Shown: positions 38,480 to 47,501, counted from the stretch's first letter. The stretch is DNA of 64,000 nt from Pimelobacter simplex (GCF_024662235.1 NZ_CP096276.1:2666001-2730000), one strand, 5' to 3'. Translations and numbers: made by a program. The notes: a model not told the origin generated them from the sequence alone.

Positions 38480-39543
38480 CACACCAGCAGCGCGGCTTGG
38501 AGCCACAGGCACAGGACCAGCGTCGTCACGGTGATCGTGACGACCAGGCGGCGGGCGTGGGCGGGGCCGAACGCGCCGACGTACATGGCGGTGAGCTTGG
38601 TGTCGAGCATCGGCCCGAACGCCAGGAAGGCCAGCTGGGCCGCCGGGCTGAACTGCACGAACGACGCGATGAAGAGGGCGTCGGACTCCGAGCACAGCGA
38701 GAGCACGTAGGCGAACACCATCATCGCCGGGATCGCGAGCAGCGTGGCGGTGGCGACGGTGTCGATGCTGCGCTGCGGGATGAACGTCTGGAGCGCGGCG
38801 GCGACGGCGGCGCCGATGAGCATGTACTTCATCATCGCCAGGAACTCGGCGCCGGTGTGCTCGGCCAGGCGGCGCGGGCGGCTCGGGCGGTCGTGCGTGC
38901 CGTGGTCGTGGTCACCGTGGTCACCGTGGTCGTGGCCGGAGGCGCCCGCCTGCGGCGCCGACGACGGCGCGAGCGGCCGGCGCTCCAGGGCCCGGGCCAT
39001 CACCAGGCCGGTGACCACGGCGATGGTCAGCCCGAGCACCACCCGGCCGCCGACCATGAGCCCCTCGCTGGTCCGGCCGCGGAAGGCGAACCAGGTCGAC
39101 AGGATCACCACCGGGTTGACGATCGGCGCGGCCAGCATGAAGGTGATCGCCGCCGACGGGGTCAGCCCGCGCAGCAGCAGCCGCCGGGCCACCGGTACCG
39201 AGCCGCACTCGCAGACCGGCAGCAGCAGTCCGCCGCAGCTGGCGACCGCGACCTGCGCGGCGCGCGGGGCCCGGGCCAGCCGGCCGAACGCCTCGACCGA
39301 GACATAGACCTCGATCGCCGCCGAGACCGCGGCGCCGAGCAGCACGAAGGGCACCGCCTCGACGAGCAGGCCGACGTACACGAGCAGGAAGTTGTTGAGC
39401 CAGCCGATCGCCGGCACGTCCACGCTCCGCAGCACGACGACGAGCGCGAGCGCCGCGCCGAGCAGCGGCCACGTCGGGTCGACCCGCCGGGCCGCCGTCG
39501 GCTCGGCCGGCCGGTCCAGGACGGGGACGCGGACGTCGGTCAT
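38476..39543 (-). CDS. YraQ/DUF318-family permease with His-rich loop
   Basis: 355 aa, about eight membrane helices. The signature LLLPVCECGSVPVARRLLLRGLTPSAAITFMLAAPIVNPVVIL (in segments) is diagnostic. A cytoplasmic loop contains GHDHGDHGDHDHGTHD, a probable metal-binding tract. The second repeat carries LSLCSESDALFIASFVQFSP. Related permeases are linked to metal or thio-compound transport, but the substrate is unproven; the loop suggests zinc or cobalt. Start ATG 39543 with GGAGG 7 nt upstream. Coupled both to the beta-propeller gene (ATGA) and to the downstream TIGR03943-like gene. Confidence 0.85.
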   Translation of the reverse strand: MTDVRVPVLDRPAEPTAARRVDPTWPLLGAALALVVVLRSVDVPAIGWLNNFLLVYVGLLVEAVPFVLLGAAVSAAIEVYVSVEAFGRLARAPRAAQVAVASCGGLLLPVCECGSVPVARRLLLRGLTPSAAITFMLAAPIVNPVVILSTWFAFRGRTSEGLMVGGRVVLGLTIAVVTGLVMARALERRPLAPSSAPQAGASGHDHGDHGDHDHGTHDRPSRPRRLAEHTGAEFLAMMKYMLIGAAVAAALQTFIPQRSIDTVATATLLAIPAMMVFAYVLSLCSESDALFIASFVQFSPAAQLAFLAFGPMLDTKLTAMYVGAFGPAHARRLVVTITVTTLVLCLWLQAALLVW

Positions 39544-40556
39544 CGCGCACCCTCCGGGCGCCAGGTCGGCGAGATCTCGCAGGTACCGGGCGTCGCGGTG
39601 ACATTGCGCGCCGGACCGGAGCCCGCCGCGACGTCCTGGACCCACACGTCGCAGTCACGGGTGAACGCGATCCGGTCCCCCTCGGGCGACCAGGTCGGCT
39701 CGTCGTCGGCCCGGCCGTCGGTGACCCGCACCGGCGCCCGTCCCGGGACGACGGTCCAGATGCCGAGGCGGCCGGCTCCGGCGCCGGTGCCGGGCTTCCA
39801 GGCGAAGGCGATCCGGGTGCCGTCCGGCGACCAGCTCGGGTTGGCCGCGACGCCGTGGTCGACGACCCGGACGCTCCGCTCCCCCGTCCGTACGACGAGC
39901 GGCTGCCCGCAGCGCGCGCCCTCGCACGCGCCGGGCGCGACCACGTAGGCGAGCCGGGTCCCGTCCGGCGACCACGCCGGGTGGTAGGTCGCGCCGCGCT
40001 CGTAGACCGCGGTGCGCTGGTTGCCGCCCGCGGTCGAGACCCGGTCGATCGAGGTCGTCGAGCTGATGCCCGCGGCGCCGGAGGTCGCCTGCAGCGAGGC
40101 CTCGTAGTAGAGCTCGCCGGCCGAGCGGAAGGCGAGGTTCGAGGGCACCTGGGTGCCGGTCGTGACGGTCCGGACCTCGCCGTCGCCGGCGACCACGCGC
40201 ACGGCGAGCTGGGTGCCGGTCACCGCGGCGTGCTCGCCGACGTAGGCGAGCTCGGTGCCGTCGGGCGACCAGGCCGGGTACATCCCGCGTCCGGCGGTGA
40301 CCTCGACCCGGCCGGTGCCGTCGGGCGCGACCGCGGCGATCCGGAAGCCCGCACCGTCGTTGGCGGCGAAGGCCAGGGCGGGCAGGTCCGCGGCGGCCAC
40401 CTCGGCGCGCTCGGCCGGAGCGGAGGCCGACCCGGGCGAGGCGGCGGGGTCGGCAGGTCCGGCGTCGTCGCCACGGGCCACGATCACCGCCGCCGGTACG
40501 GCGAGCAGGGCGACGAGCCCGCCGGCGAGGGCGGTCCGGTTCCAGTTGATCGGCAT
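39540..40556 (-). CDS. Membrane-anchored TolB/PD40-type beta-propeller protein
   Basis: 338 aa. One N-terminal hydrophobic anchor (LAGGLVALLAVPAAVIVARG) is followed by an Ala/Pro-rich linker and a propeller of PD40 repeats: YPAWSPDGTELAYVGE, YHPAWSPDGTRLAYV, NPSWSPDGTRIAFAW, EPTWSPEGDRIAFTR. Four Cys in the second half could form disulfides outside the cell. Probably an extracytoplasmic binding or scaffold protein. Start ATG 40556 is chosen because the anchor begins there; a GTG at 40610 would add 18 residues. First gene of the permease operon, so it may help the permease handle its substrate (inference). Confidence 0.78.
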   Translation of the reverse strand: MPINWNRTALAGGLVALLAVPAAVIVARGDDAGPADPAASPGSASAPAERAEVAAADLPALAFAANDGAGFRIAAVAPDGTGRVEVTAGRGMYPAWSPDGTELAYVGEHAAVTGTQLAVRVVAGDGEVRTVTTGTQVPSNLAFRSAGELYYEASLQATSGAAGISSTTSIDRVSTAGGNQRTAVYERGATYHPAWSPDGTRLAYVVAPGACEGARCGQPLVVRTGERSVRVVDHGVAANPSWSPDGTRIAFAWKPGTGAGAGRLGIWTVVPGRAPVRVTDGRADDEPTWSPEGDRIAFTRDCDVWVQDVAAGSGPARNVTATPGTCEISPTWRPEGAR

Positions 40557-40592
40557 GCGAGGGGTCCCGTCTCGGGAGAGGAGAGGAGCGTC

Positions 40593-40629
40593 GTGGACGC
40601 GGGCCGCCACAGGGCGGTCCCGCGTCCAC
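40593..40629 (-). terminator. Strong hairpin between the amidohydrolase and propeller genes
   Basis: GTGGACGCGGG pairs with CCCGCGTCCAC over 11 bp. After a one-base bulge, CCGCC pairs with GGCGG around an ACAG loop. It lies 27 bp after the amidohydrolase stop and fits a terminator for that gene. It would also lie in the leader of the propeller operon if that starts upstream. Confidence 0.6.
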
Positions 40630-40655
40630 CGCCGGGGTGGTGGAGGCCGGGCGGC

Positions 40656-42974
40656 TCAGCCCAGCGGGGTGGTGGGGCTGGTGTAGACGACCTTGCCGTC
40701 GAGCATCGTCAGCAGCACCTTGGTGTCGGAGATCTTCTCGGTGGGCACCGCGAAGAGGTCCTGGTCGAGCACGATGAGGTCGGCCAGCTTGCCGGTCTCG
40801 ATCGACCCGGTCCGGTCGTCCTGGTGCATCTGGAAGGCGACGCCGAGGGTCGACGCCTTGAGCGACTCGACGAGCGAGATGCCCTGCTCCGGGTTGAGCG
40901 CACCGGGGTAGATCGCCTTGGCCGCGCTGACCTCACCGGTCCGGTCGATCGCCGTCTCGATCTGGGTCCACGGCATCAGGTCGGTGACGGGCCAGTCCGA
41001 GCCGGCGGCGATGACGGCGCCCTCGTCGAGCAGCTCGCGGGCCGGGTAGAGGCGCGAGAGCAGCCGGTTCGGCAGGTAGCCCTGGATGCCGTTGGTCGAC
41101 CAGGCGTCGCGCTGGGCCCACTGCAGCGACATGCTCGCCACCACGTCGAGCTCCTTGAACCGGGCGATGTCCTCCTCGTTGACGAACTGCAGGTGCGTGA
41201 TCGTGTGGCGCCGGTCCCAGGCGGGGTTCTGGGCCTTGATCCGCGCGTAGTTGTCGAGGGTGACCCGGGTCGAGCGGTTGCCGAGCGAGTGGACGTGGAT
41301 GTTCCAGTGCGCCTTGTCGAGCGCGCTGAAGCCGACCTTGCCGTCCTCGCACGACGGCTCCTCGCCGCGCTTGTCGCCGGAGACCCAGTGCGGGTTCTGC
41401 GGCGTCCCGACGTTGACCCGGTAGGGCTGCTCCATCGCGGCGGTCTGGCCCGGGTACTCCGGGACGCCGTCGCAGAAGATCTTCACCGAGTCCACGCGCA
41501 GCTCACCGGGGCTGGCTGCCGCGGCGTACCCGTCGAACTCGTCGCGCAGGTCGTCGAGCCCGTCGATGATCGTGTCCGCCTCGGCCTGGTCGACACCGCG
41601 GACGTTGGACGCCGACAGTGCCTGGTTGAGGTGCACGGTCAGCTTGCCCTCGTCGGCGAGCCGCTGGGCGTTGAGCAGGTCGGTCCGGCTGCCGCCGGGC
41701 CGCAGCACCTGGGTGATGCCGTAGCTGTTGGCGCGGGCGATGTTGGTCGCCAGCTGGTTGTAGTTGGCGTCGGGGGCGCTGGGCAGGCGCGGACCCCAGC
41801 TGGCGCTGAAGTCGGCGAACTGGCCGTTGGGGTAGCCGTCCTCACCGCGGCCGATGAAGCCGTCGGTCGGGTCGGGCGTGCTGGCGTCGAGGCCGGCGTT
41901 CACGATCGCCTTGGTGTTCGTGTACGACTTGTGGCCGTCCATGTGGCTGACCGCGATCGGCCGCGTGGTGCCGGTGCCGAACGGGTCCTCGGCGGGGCTC
42001 TTGCTCAGCCGGTCGAGGATCGTGCGGTCCAGGCGGGTGCCCTCGGGCAGCATGCCCTCGCCCATGAAGTTGTTGACGCTGAGCACGTAGTTGCTGTTGA
42101 GGTGGTCGGCCTGGTCGGCGCGCAGCAGGCAGTCCTTGATCTTGCCGAGGACCGTCTCGACGGTTCCGCCCTCGTAGCCGAGGTCGCACTGCTGGGTGCG
42201 GGCACCGTGCAGGTGGCCGTCACCGAGGCCGGGCATGAGGATCCGCCCGCCGAGGTCGATCACCCGGGTCTGGTCGTCGATCCGGCGCCGGGCCTGGAGG
42301 CTGCTGCCGACGTAGGCGATCTCGCCGTCGGTGACGGCGAGCGCGCGGGCGAAGGCGACGCCCTTGCCGCGGTACTGCAGGACCTTGCCGTTGAGGAAGA
42401 CCGTGTCGGCGGCCGGGGTGATCGGCGGCAGGTCGCTGACCGGTCCGAGCTGGAGCGTCGTGCTCGCCTTGCGCGCCTTGGTGTTGGTGCCGCGCACGAC
42501 GAAGGTGACCGGGCTGAACCCCTCGGCGGACTCGGGCAGGGTGAGCCGGACCGCGATCGTGCGGGCCTTCTTGGCTCCCAGCCTGCCCACGCGCAGGGCG
42601 GCGGGCTGGGCCACAACTCCGTGCGTGGTGCGCACCTCGAGGCGCACGCCGCGGGCCGCCGTACGGCCGGTGTTGCGGACCTTGACCCGCACCGTGGCCG
42701 ACCCACCGGGCACGACCCGGACGTTCTTGGCGCCGGGCACCGCGACCTTGAGGCCGGCCCGGTTCGCGCGCGGCCGAGCAGCCGGGGGGTGCTGCTCGGG
42801 GTGCGCGGCGACGGCCGCCTGCGGGGCACCGGGCGACGCGGCCGCCGGGGCCGGTCGGGCCGACGCGGTCAGCGTCGGCGTCGCGAGGAGCGCGAGCGCA
42901 CTGAGCGCCGCTCCTGCGGACAAGGCTCGGAACCGGTACCTCGACCGGCCGTGAGCTTCGTGGACTCCCACCAT
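40656..42974 (-). CDS. Exported YtcJ-like amidohydrolase with N-terminal CARDB-like domain
   Basis: 772 aa. Signal peptide about 1-38 (FRALSAGAALSALALLATPTLTASA), an Ala/Pro linker, then a CARDB-like beta domain (about 75-175, ATVRVKVRNTGRTAARGVRL). The catalytic domain is amidohydrolase class 3: MPGLGDGHLHGA (metal HxH), VDSVKIFCDGV, HWNIHVHSLGNRS, HTITHLQFV, IAAGSDWPVTDLMPW. It probably hydrolyses an amide or imide outside the membrane. Start ATG 42974 with GAGGA just upstream; a -35/-10 promoter and a leader hairpin precede it. A PucR regulator and NCS1 permease nearby suggest nitrogen-ring substrates. Confidence 0.87.
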   Translation of the reverse strand: MVGVHEAHGRSRYRFRALSAGAALSALALLATPTLTASARPAPAAASPGAPQAAVAAHPEQHPPAARPRANRAGLKVAVPGAKNVRVVPGGSATVRVKVRNTGRTAARGVRLEVRTTHGVVAQPAALRVGRLGAKKARTIAVRLTLPESAEGFSPVTFVVRGTNTKARKASTTLQLGPVSDLPPITPAADTVFLNGKVLQYRGKGVAFARALAVTDGEIAYVGSSLQARRRIDDQTRVIDLGGRILMPGLGDGHLHGARTQQCDLGYEGGTVETVLGKIKDCLLRADQADHLNSNYVLSVNNFMGEGMLPEGTRLDRTILDRLSKSPAEDPFGTGTTRPIAVSHMDGHKSYTNTKAIVNAGLDASTPDPTDGFIGRGEDGYPNGQFADFSASWGPRLPSAPDANYNQLATNIARANSYGITQVLRPGGSRTDLLNAQRLADEGKLTVHLNQALSASNVRGVDQAEADTIIDGLDDLRDEFDGYAAAASPGELRVDSVKIFCDGVPEYPGQTAAMEQPYRVNVGTPQNPHWVSGDKRGEEPSCEDGKVGFSALDKAHWNIHVHSLGNRSTRVTLDNYARIKAQNPAWDRRHTITHLQFVNEEDIARFKELDVVASMSLQWAQRDAWSTNGIQGYLPNRLLSRLYPARELLDEGAVIAAGSDWPVTDLMPWTQIETAIDRTGEVSAAKAIYPGALNPEQGISLVESLKASTLGVAFQMHQDDRTGSIETGKLADLIVLDQDLFAVPTEKISDTKVLLTMLDGKVVYTSPTTPLG

Positions 42975-42991
42975 CTTCCTCCGCTCTTCGA

Positions 42992-43010
42992 AACCGCCGG
43001 CTCGGCGGTT
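42992..43010. promoter_or_regulatory. Perfect leader palindrome before the amidohydrolase
   Basis: AACCGCCG-GCT-CGGCGGTT, 8-bp arms, lies 17 bp before the start codon and immediately downstream of the predicted -10. It is in the right place for an operator or mRNA hairpin. A comparable hairpin precedes the NCS1 permease (47284-47298). Confidence 0.45.
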
Positions 43011-43015
43011 GCATG

Positions 43016-43045
43016 ACCTTAGTCACAGAAAACTGAACCGGTCAA
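43016..43045 (-). promoter_or_regulatory. Promoter for the amidohydrolase gene
   Basis: On the minus strand, TTGACC (43045-43040) and TAAGGT (43021-43016) are separated by 18 bp. The match to the sigma-70-type -35/-10 is good for an actinobacterium. The surrounding DNA is unusually AT-rich for this window. Confidence 0.55.
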
Positions 43046-43141
43046 TAGGAATCTCTGAAGCGTCGCCAGTTTTGGGGACAGGCCGGCGCACCCCGCGGAC
43101 CCAGGGCGTCGACGGGGTCCTCCGGTGCCGCCGGACCGCGC

Positions 43142-44500
43142 TCAGCGGTGCAGGCGCAGGGCCAGGAAGAGGTCCACCCGGTCGGCGGTCGAGGCCAGGC
43201 TGCGGCCGGTCAGCTCCTCGACCCGCTTGAGCCGGTGGCGCAGCGTGTTGATGTGGACGTGGAGCTCGTCGGCGGTCTCCTGCCAGCGTCCGCCGTGGTC
43301 GAGGAAGGCGGTCAGGGTGCCGATCAGGTCGGTCCCGCGCTCGCCGTCCGCGGCGATGAGCCGGCCCAGGACGGCCTCGCCGGTGGCCCGCAGCAGGGCG
43401 GGGTCCTGGAGGTCGAGCAGCAGCGTCGGGCTCGCGAGCTGGTCGTGGGAGAGCCAGCCCGGCTGCCCGCGCGACTCCAGCGCCTCGACCGCCTTGCGGG
43501 CCTGCAGGATGCTCACCCGCAGCTCGTCGGCCGGGCCGTGCTGGCCCAGGCCCACATAGCCCTCCGTCGGTACGACGGCCGGCGGGCGCGCCGCCACCAC
43601 GACGATCTCGCCGGGCCGCTCCACGACCAGGCTGCCCGGCTCGACCAGCGCCTCGACGTCGCGCAGCCCCAGCCCGCGGACCACGAGGGCCGCGACCTCG
43701 GCGCGCTGCGGGATGCCGAGCAGCTCGAGCCGGTGGGTGATCGCGGCCTGGTCGCCGCCGCCGGACTCGATCCAGTCGAGCACCTCGAGCGCGTAGCGCT
43801 GCTCGGTCGCCCGGATCGCGCGCTCCCGCTCGAGCTCGAGCGCCAGGAACGGCATCGCGGTCGAGACCGCCGCCTGGAGCCCGACGTCGAGCTGGGCCAT
43901 CGCCTCGGGCAGCAGCAGCGAGGCGTCGGCGAGGCCGGCCCCGATGAGCGGCACCTCGTAGGACGGGTCGGGCTCGGAGCCGTGCACGACGCCCTGGGAG
44001 CGCAGCGCCACCGGACGCCCGAGGAGCCGGCCGAGGACGCGCAGCACCGATCCGGCGCCCCGCTCGGCGCGCAGCGCCGACACCATGGCCGCGTGGTGGT
44101 CGAGCTGGCGGCGCAGGGGCGCCTCCCACTCGGTGCGCTTGCTCGCCACGAAGGCCTCGACGATCGCGACGAACGGCGTCGAGACGGGCGCGACGAAGCA
44201 GGTCAGGCCGCGCTCGGCGGCCGCCGCGACGACGTCCTCGGGCCAGGGCTCGTCGGGGCTGACCAGGCCGTAGCCCAGCGCGGCCGCACCGGCCCCCGCG
44301 ATCTCCTCGACGAAGTGGGCGGCCGTCGTCCCGCCGGAGCGCCACACGCCCGCGGTGAGCACGACCTCGCCGCCGCGCAGGAAGCGGCCGGGGTCGCTGA
44401 CCTCGATGATGTGCACCCACCGCACCGGCAGGCCCAGGTTGCCCTCGACCTCGACGGCCAGGTCCAGGTCCGGGTCGCGGACCAGCTCCTCGACGAGCAC
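43142..44500 (-). CDS. PucR-family transcriptional regulator
   Basis: 452 aa. The N-terminal PucR domain (about 1-120) begins VLVEELVRDPDLDLAVEVEGN and contains RWVHIIEVSDPGRFLRGGEVVLTAG. A middle helical/GGDEF-like region follows, and the C-terminal HTH_30 domain (FLDHGGRWQETADELHVHINTLRHRLKRVEELTGR in segments) is characteristic. PucR-type regulators control purine and related nitrogen catabolism by ligand binding. Start GTG at 44500, 2 nt after the upstream TetR stop. Downstream lies the exported amidohydrolase, so control of an imported or hydrolysed nitrogen compound is likely (inference). Confidence 0.88.
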   Translation of the reverse strand: MLVEELVRDPDLDLAVEVEGNLGLPVRWVHIIEVSDPGRFLRGGEVVLTAGVWRSGGTTAAHFVEEIAGAGAAALGYGLVSPDEPWPEDVVAAAAERGLTCFVAPVSTPFVAIVEAFVASKRTEWEAPLRRQLDHHAAMVSALRAERGAGSVLRVLGRLLGRPVALRSQGVVHGSEPDPSYEVPLIGAGLADASLLLPEAMAQLDVGLQAAVSTAMPFLALELERERAIRATEQRYALEVLDWIESGGGDQAAITHRLELLGIPQRAEVAALVVRGLGLRDVEALVEPGSLVVERPGEIVVVAARPPAVVPTEGYVGLGQHGPADELRVSILQARKAVEALESRGQPGWLSHDQLASPTLLLDLQDPALLRATGEAVLGRLIAADGERGTDLIGTLTAFLDHGGRWQETADELHVHINTLRHRLKRVEELTGRSLASTADRVDLFLALRLHR

Positions 44501-44502
44501 GC

Positions 44503-45105
44503 TCAGCCGCCCTCGGGGCCCTGGCCGGCCAGGGCCACGAGCATCCGGTCGAGCGCGGAGCGGGCTTGCTCGCCGCTGGTCACCCCGGCCAGCCAGCGCT
44601 GGCTGAGCCCCTCGACCGCGCAGGTCAGCGCCTGGGCGACGAGGCCGGGCTCGAGATCGCCGCGCAGCGAGCGGTCGACGATGCCGCGCAGGACGCCCAC
44701 GGTGATCTGCTGGTCCCAGCCCGAGGTGACCCGCTCGAGCGTCGACTGCAGCTCGGGGAACTGGGTCGAGAGGCTGGCCACCTCGTTCCACAGGATGTTG
44801 AGGTTGCGCACCGACGGGTCGTCGTCGAACTCCGCGCGCAGCGCCTGGTGCACGGCGTCGAAGCCCCGCCCGCCCGCGTCGCCCTGGAGCAGGTTGATCG
44901 ACGGCGCCTGCTCGTTGGCGTACTCCAGCGCCGCGGCCACGAGCGCCTCGCGGTTGGGGAAGTAGTAGTAGAGCAGCTGCGGGGTCACCTCGGCCGCCTC
45001 GGCGACGTCCTTGATGGCGAACGCGGTGATGCCCTGCTGCCCGACCACCTGGGCGGTCGCGGCCAGGATGCGCGCGCGGCTCGACGCCTCGGCGGGCGCG
45101 CTCAT
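44503..45105 (-). CDS. TetR-family regulator (downstream of pair)
   Basis: 200 aa. N-terminal HTH: SRARILAATAQVVGQQGITAFAIKDVAEAAEVTPQLLYYYFPNREALV (in segments), the canonical TetR pattern with YYYFPNRE. The C-terminal ligand domain is helical (FDAVHQALRAEFDDD, VSLTSQ-like helices, VAQALTCAVEGLSQRWL). Ligand unknown. Start ATG at 45105 overlaps the stop of the other TetR gene by ATGA, and PucR follows after 2 nt, so three regulators are stacked in one unit. A two-TetR pair could form a heteromeric repressor (speculative). Confidence 0.88.
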   Translation of the reverse strand: MSAPAEASSRARILAATAQVVGQQGITAFAIKDVAEAAEVTPQLLYYYFPNREALVAAALEYANEQAPSINLLQGDAGGRGFDAVHQALRAEFDDDPSVRNLNILWNEVASLSTQFPELQSTLERVTSGWDQQITVGVLRGIVDRSLRGDLEPGLVAQALTCAVEGLSQRWLAGVTSGEQARSALDRMLVALAGQGPEGG

Positions 45106-45710
45106 GCGGCACCGCCCGCGACCAGCGCCGGCACCATCGTCGAGACCAGCCGTACGGCGTCCGCCGGCGCCAGCGTGCCGGACAGCACGCGCTGGCGGAC
45201 CCCGTCGGCCAGCGCGGTCAGCGTCTCGGCGGTCGCGAGGTCGGCCTCCGCAGCGGTCTCGCTGCCCCGCACCCGGGCGACGAGGCGCGCCACGACGGCC
45301 TCCCACAGCTCGGTCGAGTGGCCCAGCGAGGCGCGCAGCTCGGGGTCGAAGACGGCGGCCTGCAGCCCCGCCGTGCGGACCCGGCCGCGCTCGTCGCCGC
45401 CGTCGGCGGGCAGCCCGATGTGGCGCTGGAGCTCCTCGACCAGGTGGGCCAGCGGGTCCCGCTCGCCCGGCGAGCGCGGCTGCGAGGGGTAGCGCTCCAG
45501 GGCCTCGGCCAGTCCGGCCCGGACCAGCACCTGCCGGTTGGAGAAGTGGTAGTAGATGAGCCCCGTCGAGACGCCGGCGGCCTGGGCCACCGCGTCGATC
45601 CGCACACCGGCCGCGCCCTCCCGGGCGATCGCGGCGACCGTGGCGTCGAGGATCTGGGCTCGCGTCAGCTCGCGCTTCGACGCGGTCCGGGCGGTGGTCA
45701 TGACGGCCAT
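45102..45710 (-). CDS. TetR-family regulator (upstream of pair)
   Basis: 202 aa. HTH region LTRAQILDATVAAIAREGAAGVRIDAVAQAAGVSTGLIYYHFSNRQVLV (in segments). The C-domain has LVEELQRHIGLPADGG and TAETLTALADGVRQRVLSG. Only moderately similar to the coupled downstream TetR protein, so an old duplication or independent recruitment. Start ATG at 45710; a second ATG three codons later is possible. Neither has a good Shine-Dalgarno. It lies 84 bp from the NCS1 permease gene on the same strand. Confidence 0.87.
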   Translation of the reverse strand: MAVMTTARTASKRELTRAQILDATVAAIAREGAAGVRIDAVAQAAGVSTGLIYYHFSNRQVLVRAGLAEALERYPSQPRSPGERDPLAHLVEELQRHIGLPADGGDERGRVRTAGLQAAVFDPELRASLGHSTELWEAVVARLVARVRGSETAAEADLATAETLTALADGVRQRVLSGTLAPADAVRLVSTMVPALVAGGAA

Positions 45711-45794
45711 CGTAGGAGAACACCGGCCGTCCGCACCTCCTCTCGGCCCGAGAACCGCCTCCGCGCGCCCTGCGCAACTGAAGTCGTGCCCAGG

Positions 45795-47258
45795 TCAGCC
45801 CGTGGACTCGTTCAGTGCCCCGACGGGCACCGGCACCTCCCCGACCGGGCTCGCGGAGCGCTGTCCGCGGGTCAGCAGGACGTAGGAGATCCCGCCGGTC
45901 AGGCCGGCCAGCAGCGGGCTCATGTCGATCCCGCCGGTGACCTCGATGAGCGGGCCGTGCCAGATGGTGGTGTCGACCGAGAGCAGCCCGACGACCGTGC
46001 CGAGCGCCCACGAGACGACTGCGGGGATCGAGAACCCGTGGGTGAACCAGTAGGCACCGCCGCGCGAGCGCCGGTTGAGGACCTGGAGCGCGTCGGCGTC
46101 GTACACGCCGCCGGAGCGGCGGAAGCCGATGAGCGTGATGACCGCCCACGGCGTACCGGCCGCGGTCATGAGCAGCACGAACGCGGTGACCGCGTCGGCG
46201 GCGTCCCAGAGGAAGTAGCCGGCGAAGACCAGACCGGTCGAGACGATCGAGGCGACGGTCGTCGCCTGGACCCGGCTCACCTTGGGCACGATGGCGTCGA
46301 GGTCGAGGCCCATCGAGTAGAGCAGCACGCCCGCGTTGCCGAAGGTGCCGAACAGGCCGTTGATCAGCAGCAGGACCAGGAACCACGACGGCGCCGCGGC
46401 GACCAGGCCGCCGACGTAGTCGTTGGCATCACGCGCCGCGAACGAGGTGAAGGTGCCGAACAGCTGGGCGATGAGGACGCCGGCGATCATGCCGCCGGTC
46501 GAGGCGACCAGGACCCGCTTCTGGCTGTAGCGACGCGGCGAGACGTAGCGCGTGTAGTCGCCGAGCAGGGTGATGAACGCGATCGGGCCGGAGATGCCGA
46601 CCGCGACGAAGACGAGCAGCCAGGTGGTCCAGAAGTCGCCCAGCAGGTAGCCGTCGTCGAGCACCGGGGCGGTGCTGAACTTCGGCGCGAAGGCGACCAC
46701 GCCCGCGAGCATGAGCGCGGTCATGATGACCGCGAGGAAGGCGCTCATCTTGGCGAGCAGCTTGTAGCCGTAGATCGCGACGAGCACCGAGCCGATGGCG
46801 AGCACGACGTACCCGAGGGCGTAGGCGCCGTCGCCGCCCGGCGTGCCGAAGAGGCGCTCGAGCGGGCCGACCACGGCCGCGCCGCCCGTCCACACCGTCA
46901 GCGCGGCGTAGCCCAGCGAGAGGAGCAGGCCGATCCCCGAGCCGAGCAGCCGGCCGCGGACACCGAACTGCGCGCCGCTGCTCGTCGAGAGGTTGGTCGC
47001 GGTCCGGAAGGAGACCAGCGCGAGGGGCGCCACGAGCAGGCAGCCGGCGAGCGTGCCGGCGACCTGGGCGGTCACGCTCTCCCAGAAGCTCAGTCCGAAG
47101 GTGGCCGGGAGCCAGCCGAAGATGACCACACCGAGGCACAGGTTCGAGCCGATGAGGATGTTGACGACATCGCGCGGCCGGCCGGTCCGGTCCTGGTCCG
47201 GGATGGTGTCGACGCCGTGCTGCTCGATGCCGATCGAGGAGTCGCTGTGCTCCGCCAT
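45795..47258 (-). CDS. NCS1-family purine/cytosine permease
   Basis: 487 aa, 12 predicted helices. The N-terminus SSIGIEQHGVDTIPDQDRTGRPRDVVNILIGSNLCLGVVIFGW (in segments) is typical of cytosine/purine permeases, followed by FRTATNLSTSSGAQFGVRGRLLGS and FITLLGDYTRYVSPRR. It imports nucleobases or related ring compounds with a cation. Start ATG 47258 with AAGGAG 5 nt upstream. Same strand as the TetR pair, PucR and the amidohydrolase. The likely pathway is import and breakdown of a purine- or hydantoin-like compound (inference). Confidence 0.9.
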   Translation of the reverse strand: MAEHSDSSIGIEQHGVDTIPDQDRTGRPRDVVNILIGSNLCLGVVIFGWLPATFGLSFWESVTAQVAGTLAGCLLVAPLALVSFRTATNLSTSSGAQFGVRGRLLGSGIGLLLSLGYAALTVWTGGAAVVGPLERLFGTPGGDGAYALGYVVLAIGSVLVAIYGYKLLAKMSAFLAVIMTALMLAGVVAFAPKFSTAPVLDDGYLLGDFWTTWLLVFVAVGISGPIAFITLLGDYTRYVSPRRYSQKRVLVASTGGMIAGVLIAQLFGTFTSFAARDANDYVGGLVAAAPSWFLVLLLINGLFGTFGNAGVLLYSMGLDLDAIVPKVSRVQATTVASIVSTGLVFAGYFLWDAADAVTAFVLLMTAAGTPWAVITLIGFRRSGGVYDADALQVLNRRSRGGAYWFTHGFSIPAVVSWALGTVVGLLSVDTTIWHGPLIEVTGGIDMSPLLAGLTGGISYVLLTRGQRSASPVGEVPVPVGALNESTG

Positions 47259-47283
47259 GAGTGCTCCTTGCTCCGGTGAGTTC

Positions 47284-47298
47284 GCCTCATCGTGAGGC
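47284..47298. promoter_or_regulatory. Leader palindrome before the NCS1 permease
   Basis: GCCTCA-TCG-TGAGGC, a perfect 6-bp stem with 3-nt loop, 26 bp upstream of the start codon. Position and geometry resemble the palindrome before the amidohydrolase, though the sequences differ. Possible operator. Confidence 0.35.
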
Positions 47299-47501
47299 AG
47301 GTCACGTCGGCGTCGGGATAGAGCGAACCTCCAACGTCAGGCCCACTCGTGGTGGGAACCCACAAGGCTCCAGGCGTGGGCGGGCGTCGTACGGGACTGG
47401 TGACGCGCTCAGTGGACCGCCCCGGCGGCCCGCCTGACAGGCCCCGCCAGGCACCGCGGCACGACCTCCCGCGGACCCCTCGTCGAATATGAGTAGATCA
47501 C

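Noticed and set aside
47341..47361. CCCACTCGTGGTGGG / GTGGGAACCCAC palindromes in the NCS1-OsmC divergent region
   Set aside because: Overlapping short GC palindromes occur often by chance here. No second copy before a related gene was found, so no operator is called.
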